DNA from: DSWT01 sp034433375
Lineage (GTDB): Bacteria > Chloroflexota > Anaerolineae > B4-G1 > SLSP01
Assembly: GCA_034433375.1 (NCBI GenBank)
Contig: DAOUAQ010000035.1
Location: forward strand, 1 to 7,409
DNA length: 7,409 nt
Direction: 5' to 3'
The translations under genes and the position numbers were made by a program. The notes below the pieces were generated by a model. That model was not told the origin of the DNA. It made no database searches and saw only the letters and a program-made list of their open reading frames with translations. Of the stretch, positions 5,393 to 7,409 are shown one piece after another. Within the stretch, counting starts at the first letter, position 1, and the number at the start of each line of letters is the position of its first letter.

Positions 5393-6879
5393 TGTTTTCT
5401 CCTCGTTATATTGAGTGCGCCTGAGCTATACTCTATTATAGCACAGGGTATTGCCACCCATCCCCCAAAAAACAGCCACACCAGCAAACTCGCTTGAAAC
5501 CCGGGGAAGCCGATGTTGTAAACGAAGGGCAGCATCCAATCGGCGAACAGCATAATGACCAGGCTGCCGGCCCACGCGGCAAACATGCCGTTGACGTAGC
5601 CGCCGACGAAGCCGTTGCGGTGTTGCTGGCTGCGCTGCCAGCCTAGCCAGCCCAACTCGCCCAAGAACCAGAGGAAGAGGCCAAAACCCAGCAGGCCGGT
5701 GTGCGCGAAGATGTCCACGTAGTTGTTGTGGGAGTTGACCCTGGGGATTATCCACAAGGCGTTTCCGTACTTGAGCGGTTCCATGCTGGTATATGGACGG
5801 TAGGACGCGGGGCCAAGCCCGGTGATGGGATTGCGCATCGTAACCTGGACGACCCGCTCAATGAGCGCCAGCCGCGAACCGCCGCTCTCCGTCCACTCAT
5901 CATCGCCGCCGGCAAACTCGTACAGGCTAGGAAAAAGGATGCCGGTAAGGATGAGGAGGACGGTCAATGTGACGATGACGCCGCGCAGTTTAACAAAGCG
6001 CAGCCAGATGAGCGCGCCGCCTACCGCTGCCACCCCCACCCAGTTGGAGACGCCTTCGCGTTGGATGACGAAGGCGTAGTACAGCACCGCCGCTAATACA
6101 ACGACCAGGAAGGCACGCCGTTCTTTGCTTAACGTGGCATCAAAAAGCAATTGTCCTCCTGCTACCGCTGCCAGCAACATCCAGAAGGGCGCGCGATCTA
6201 TGGTGATGGTCGTGATGCGCTGCGCGATTGCGCTTATGCCGGGCAATACCCGCAAGATCGCCAGACCGCCGCCCAGGTAGAGAAAGGTCCAGGTGAGCCG
6301 GGGCAGCCAGACCTGGGCCTGGCGCAGGTTGGCGATAAGCCAGAAGGCCATTGCGGCAAAGGCAAAAATCGTCCACTGCGCCAACTGCACCAGCCAGAAG
6401 TTGCCGGATTTGGGGATGGCGGGGTCCCACAAGACGTTGCCGGCCAGCAGCGAAATCAGCCCCGCCAGCAGGAACAGCAGCAGCGGACGATCCACCCGCG
6501 AACCGGCCCATTGCAACTCGCGTTTTTGAGCGCCGGAGAGCAGCCACAGAAGAAAGAGCGCGGGGATGAGCAGCGTGGCGGCGTTGAGCACGACTTCTGT
6601 GCCGGTATTGATCTCGATACGCGCGACCAACGCCGCCGCGATCAAGGCCAACAGGCCGAGGTTGGGCGCTTGGAGCAAGATCAGCGCGCCGCCGCCGGCC
6701 GCGAAGAGCATCAGCCAACGCATGGAGGGCCGCTGCCCCAGGTAGGCCGCGGCCAGCAACAGTCCCGCGACCAGCGCAATGCGCCAGAGGCGGGGGAGGA
6801 GAGAGGGGGAGAGGGAGAGAGGGAGAGAGGGGAGGGAGGGAGGCCTATGGGTGACTTTTTCGTTCAGGCTAGTGTGCAT
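5389..6879 (-). CDS. O-antigen ligase/polymerase-like membrane protein (Wzy_C family)
   Basis: This 496-residue protein has roughly a dozen hydrophobic segments from residue 31 to 478. It likely joins polysaccharide units at the outer face of the membrane, either polymerising repeat units (Wzy) or ligating chains to an acceptor (WaaL). The family signature is clear: SRLALIERVVQVTMRNPITG (335-354), then GLGPASYRPY, a periplasmic loop, and NSHNNYVDIFAHTGLLGFG (382-400). Polymerase and ligase cannot be separated by sequence alone. The ATG at 6879 has a good ribosome site (AAGGG, about five bases upstream). Residues 13-29 are a Ser/Pro/Leu-rich run encoded by a polypurine tract just before the first membrane segment. 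The last 20 or so residues (AIIEYSSGALNITRRKQ) are encoded by the toxin-antitoxin promoter, palindrome and ribosome site, so the original 3' end may have been replaced when that module inserted. Confidence 0.9.
   Translation of the reverse strand: MHTSLNEKVTHRPPSLPSLPLSLSPSLLPRLWRIALVAGLLLAAAYLGQRPSMRWLMLFAAGGGALILLQAPNLGLLALIAAALVARIEINTGTEVVLNAATLLIPALFLLWLLSGAQKRELQWAGSRVDRPLLLFLLAGLISLLAGNVLWDPAIPKSGNFWLVQLAQWTIFAFAAMAFWLIANLRQAQVWLPRLTWTFLYLGGGLAILRVLPGISAIAQRITTITIDRAPFWMLLAAVAGGQLLFDATLSKERRAFLVVVLAAVLYYAFVIQREGVSNWVGVAAVGGALIWLRFVKLRGVIVTLTVLLILTGILFPSLYEFAGGDDEWTESGGSRLALIERVVQVTMRNPITGLGPASYRPYTSMEPLKYGNALWIIPRVNSHNNYVDIFAHTGLLGFGLFLWFLGELGWLGWQRSQQHRNGFVGGYVNGMFAAWAGSLVIMLFADWMLPFVYNIGFPGFQASLLVWLFFGGWVAIPCAIIEYSSGALNITRRKQ
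5399..5404 (-). promoter_or_regulatory. Strong ribosome binding site of the antitoxin gene
   Basis: GAGGAG lies six bases before the ATG at 5392. It fixes the antitoxin start and sits inside the last codons of the ligase gene. It is much stronger than the sites in front of the toxin (GGTGG) and the next glycosyltransferase (weak), fitting the excess of antitoxin over toxin that such modules need. Confidence 0.75.
5421..5446. promoter_or_regulatory. Near-perfect 26-base palindrome, likely toxin-antitoxin operator
   Basis: CTGAGCTATA (5421-5430) and TATAGCACAG (5437-5446) are inverted repeats matching at nine of ten positions, with a six-base centre; C5420 and G5447 add one more pair. The palindrome covers the predicted -10 of the antitoxin promoter, the right place for a repressor. 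AbrB-type antitoxins commonly autoregulate from such sites. As RNA it could form a stem, but no T-run follows, so a terminator is unlikely. Confidence 0.65.
5435..5443 (-). promoter_or_regulatory. Extended -10 promoter of the antitoxin-toxin genes
   Basis: On the minus strand TGCTATAAT is a perfect -10 (TATAAT, 5435-5440) with a TG one base upstream. No -35 resembles TTGACA at the right distance, which extended -10 promoters can do without. Transcription would start near 5428, about 35 bases before the antitoxin ATG. It lies inside the ligase coding region and is embedded in the palindrome. Confidence 0.6.
6792..6843. repeat. 52-base polypurine tract at the 5' end of the ligase gene
   Basis: The plus strand holds 52 uninterrupted purines made of GAGAGG-, GGGAGA- and GGGA-like units. 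On the coding strand it is pure pyrimidine and encodes the PPSLPSLPLSLSPSLLP stretch before the first membrane segment. Several runs of three or more G with short loops near 6821-6840 also fit the G-quadruplex pattern, and mirror-symmetric purine runs can form triplex DNA. It is a likely site of replication slippage. Confidence 0.85.
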
Positions 6880-6898
6880 TGATCCCTTCTTGGCGGCG

Positions 6899-6928
6899 GC
6901 TATACTGTTACAGCCATCGCCCGCTCAA
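6899..6928 (-). promoter_or_regulatory. Possible promoter of the ligase gene
   Basis: The minus strand has TTGAGC (6923-6928) and, 18 bases on, TATAGC (6899-6904), each four of six to consensus. The start point would be near 6892, giving a short leader with the AAGGG ribosome site. The words are mediocre, so this is only a candidate in the 72-base gap between the TumE-like gene and the ligase gene. Confidence 0.3.
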
Positions 6929-6951
6929 ATAATCTGGTCATTGTCACGGTA

Positions 6952-7332
6952 TTATCCTTGAACCGGTCCATAGTCTAGCCGTTGTTCGATTTCGGCGATG
7001 AGTTGCGGCAGGTTGGGCGCATTGAATTGCATACCCGGCGCAGGAATACGATTGTGTTTGATGTCTGGCGGAATGTGTTTGTGAGGCGGCGACGTGCTGG
7101 CTAGTGAAGGTACATGCGGATGTGGTTGAGGATCGTACCAGTAACACTTCTCATTGCCGCGCCAGACTTCGTAGCTGTAGCGTTGGATGCTGACTGGCCC
7201 GCTATCCCAAGTGAGGATTTCATAAAGTGACAACCGATACCCATCCGCGAAATAGACCTCACCCGCGACTGTCGCTGTACCACGTCCTCGCCGCGCTATG
7301 GTTAGGGTTCGTAAAAGAATAATTCCGCGCAC
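6952..7332 (-). CDS. TumE-like (DUF6516) protein, possible toxin without a visible partner
   Basis: From memory this matches the DUF6516/TumE group, described as toxins of TumE-TumA type pairs; biochemical action is not well known to me. The pattern is GEVYFADGYRLSLYEIL, then RYSYEVW, WYDPQPHPH, PPHKHIPPDIKHNRIPAPG and a closing NAPNLPQLIAEIEQRL helix. The His-rich middle (several HxH and HKH words) is the hallmark. The open frame extends to a GTG at 7389, but those extra residues overlap a predicted divergent promoter. I prefer the GTG at 7332, which has no good ribosome site, so the start is uncertain (126 or 145 residues). No antitoxin gene follows before the ligase, so the partner is lost or lies beyond the window. 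Base composition is less GC-rich than in the glycan genes. Confidence 0.6.
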   Translation of the reverse strand: MRGIILLRTLTIARRGRGTATVAGEVYFADGYRLSLYEILTWDSGPVSIQRYSYEVWRGNEKCYWYDPQPHPHVPSLASTSPPHKHIPPDIKHNRIPAPGMQFNAPNLPQLIAEIEQRLDYGPVQG

Positions 7333-7334
7333 CG

Positions 7335-7343
7335 TGATATAAT
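7335..7343 (+). promoter_or_regulatory. Extended -10 promoter pointing out of the window
   Basis: TGATATAAT contains a perfect TATAAT at 7338-7343 with TG one base upstream. No convincing -35 is present. Transcription would start near 7350, about 20 bases before an ATG at 7373. AT-rich words at gene borders occur by chance, so confidence is modest. Confidence 0.35.
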
Positions 7344-7372
7344 GCCGCAATCTTGAACCAAGAAATGGCGCT

Positions 7373-7409
7373 ATGAACTTAGAAACCACACAAGTCGTGC
7401 ATCAATGTC
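7373..7409 (+). CDS. Possible start of a divergent gene (runs off the window)
   Basis: An ATG at 7373 opens a plus-strand frame, MNLETTQVVHQC, which continues to the window edge. Support is only the predicted promoter just upstream. No clear ribosome site is seen, and twelve codons are too few to assign a family. If it is real, the TumE-like gene begins at 7332 or later rather than at 7389. Confidence 0.25.
   Translation, partial: MNLETTQVVHQC

Overview
The window reads as a stretch of an exopolysaccharide or O-antigen-type gene cluster, all on the minus strand, from a GC-rich bacterium. Start codons, Shine-Dalgarno sites and sigma70-like promoter words are bacterial. Several short tandem-repeat families sit in or near genes, and a TumE-type (DUF6516) gene lies beside an AbrB/PIN pair. 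That mix reminds me of Chloroflexota such as Anaerolineae or Caldilineae, but this is an impression and no marker gene here proves it.

In the direction of transcription (high to low coordinates) the order is as follows. (1) 7332-6952, a TumE/DUF6516-like protein, possibly a toxin, with a possible divergent gene starting near 7373. (2) 6879-5389, a multi-spanning O-antigen ligase/polymerase-like membrane protein. (3) 5392-5147 and 5160-4651, an AbrB-type antitoxin and a PIN-domain toxin, overlapping each other. (4) 4646-3741, a family 2 glycosyltransferase. (5) A roughly 400-base gap with a good promoter, a G-rich tract and a degraded copy of the preceding gene's 3' end. (6) 3339-2191, a family 4 glycosyltransferase. 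(7) 2173-707, a polyprenyl-phosphate sugar-1-phosphate transferase. (8) 703 to the window edge, the N-terminal half of a second family 4 glycosyltransferase.

The polysaccharide genes fit one pathway. The sugar-phosphate transferase loads the first sugar onto undecaprenyl phosphate at the inner face of the membrane. The three glycosyltransferases extend the lipid-linked unit, and the ligase/polymerase-like protein joins or transfers the exported units. The toxin-antitoxin pair is inserted in the middle with tight overlaps. Its likely promoter and a near-perfect 26-base palindrome lie inside the 3' end of the ligase gene, so the module may also influence expression of the glycosyltransferase behind it.

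The most notable signal is a set of short tandem repeats inside polysaccharide genes: two heptamer tracts in the partial glycosyltransferase, an octamer tract in the family 2 glycosyltransferase, and a polypurine tract at the start of the ligase gene. Seven- and eight-base units shift the frame when one is gained or lost, and in nearly every frame checked a stop follows soon after the tract. The repeats are in frame here, in places where these proteins should tolerate loops. They could be neutral insertions of dispersed repeats or contingency switches for a surface glycan; the sequence alone cannot decide.
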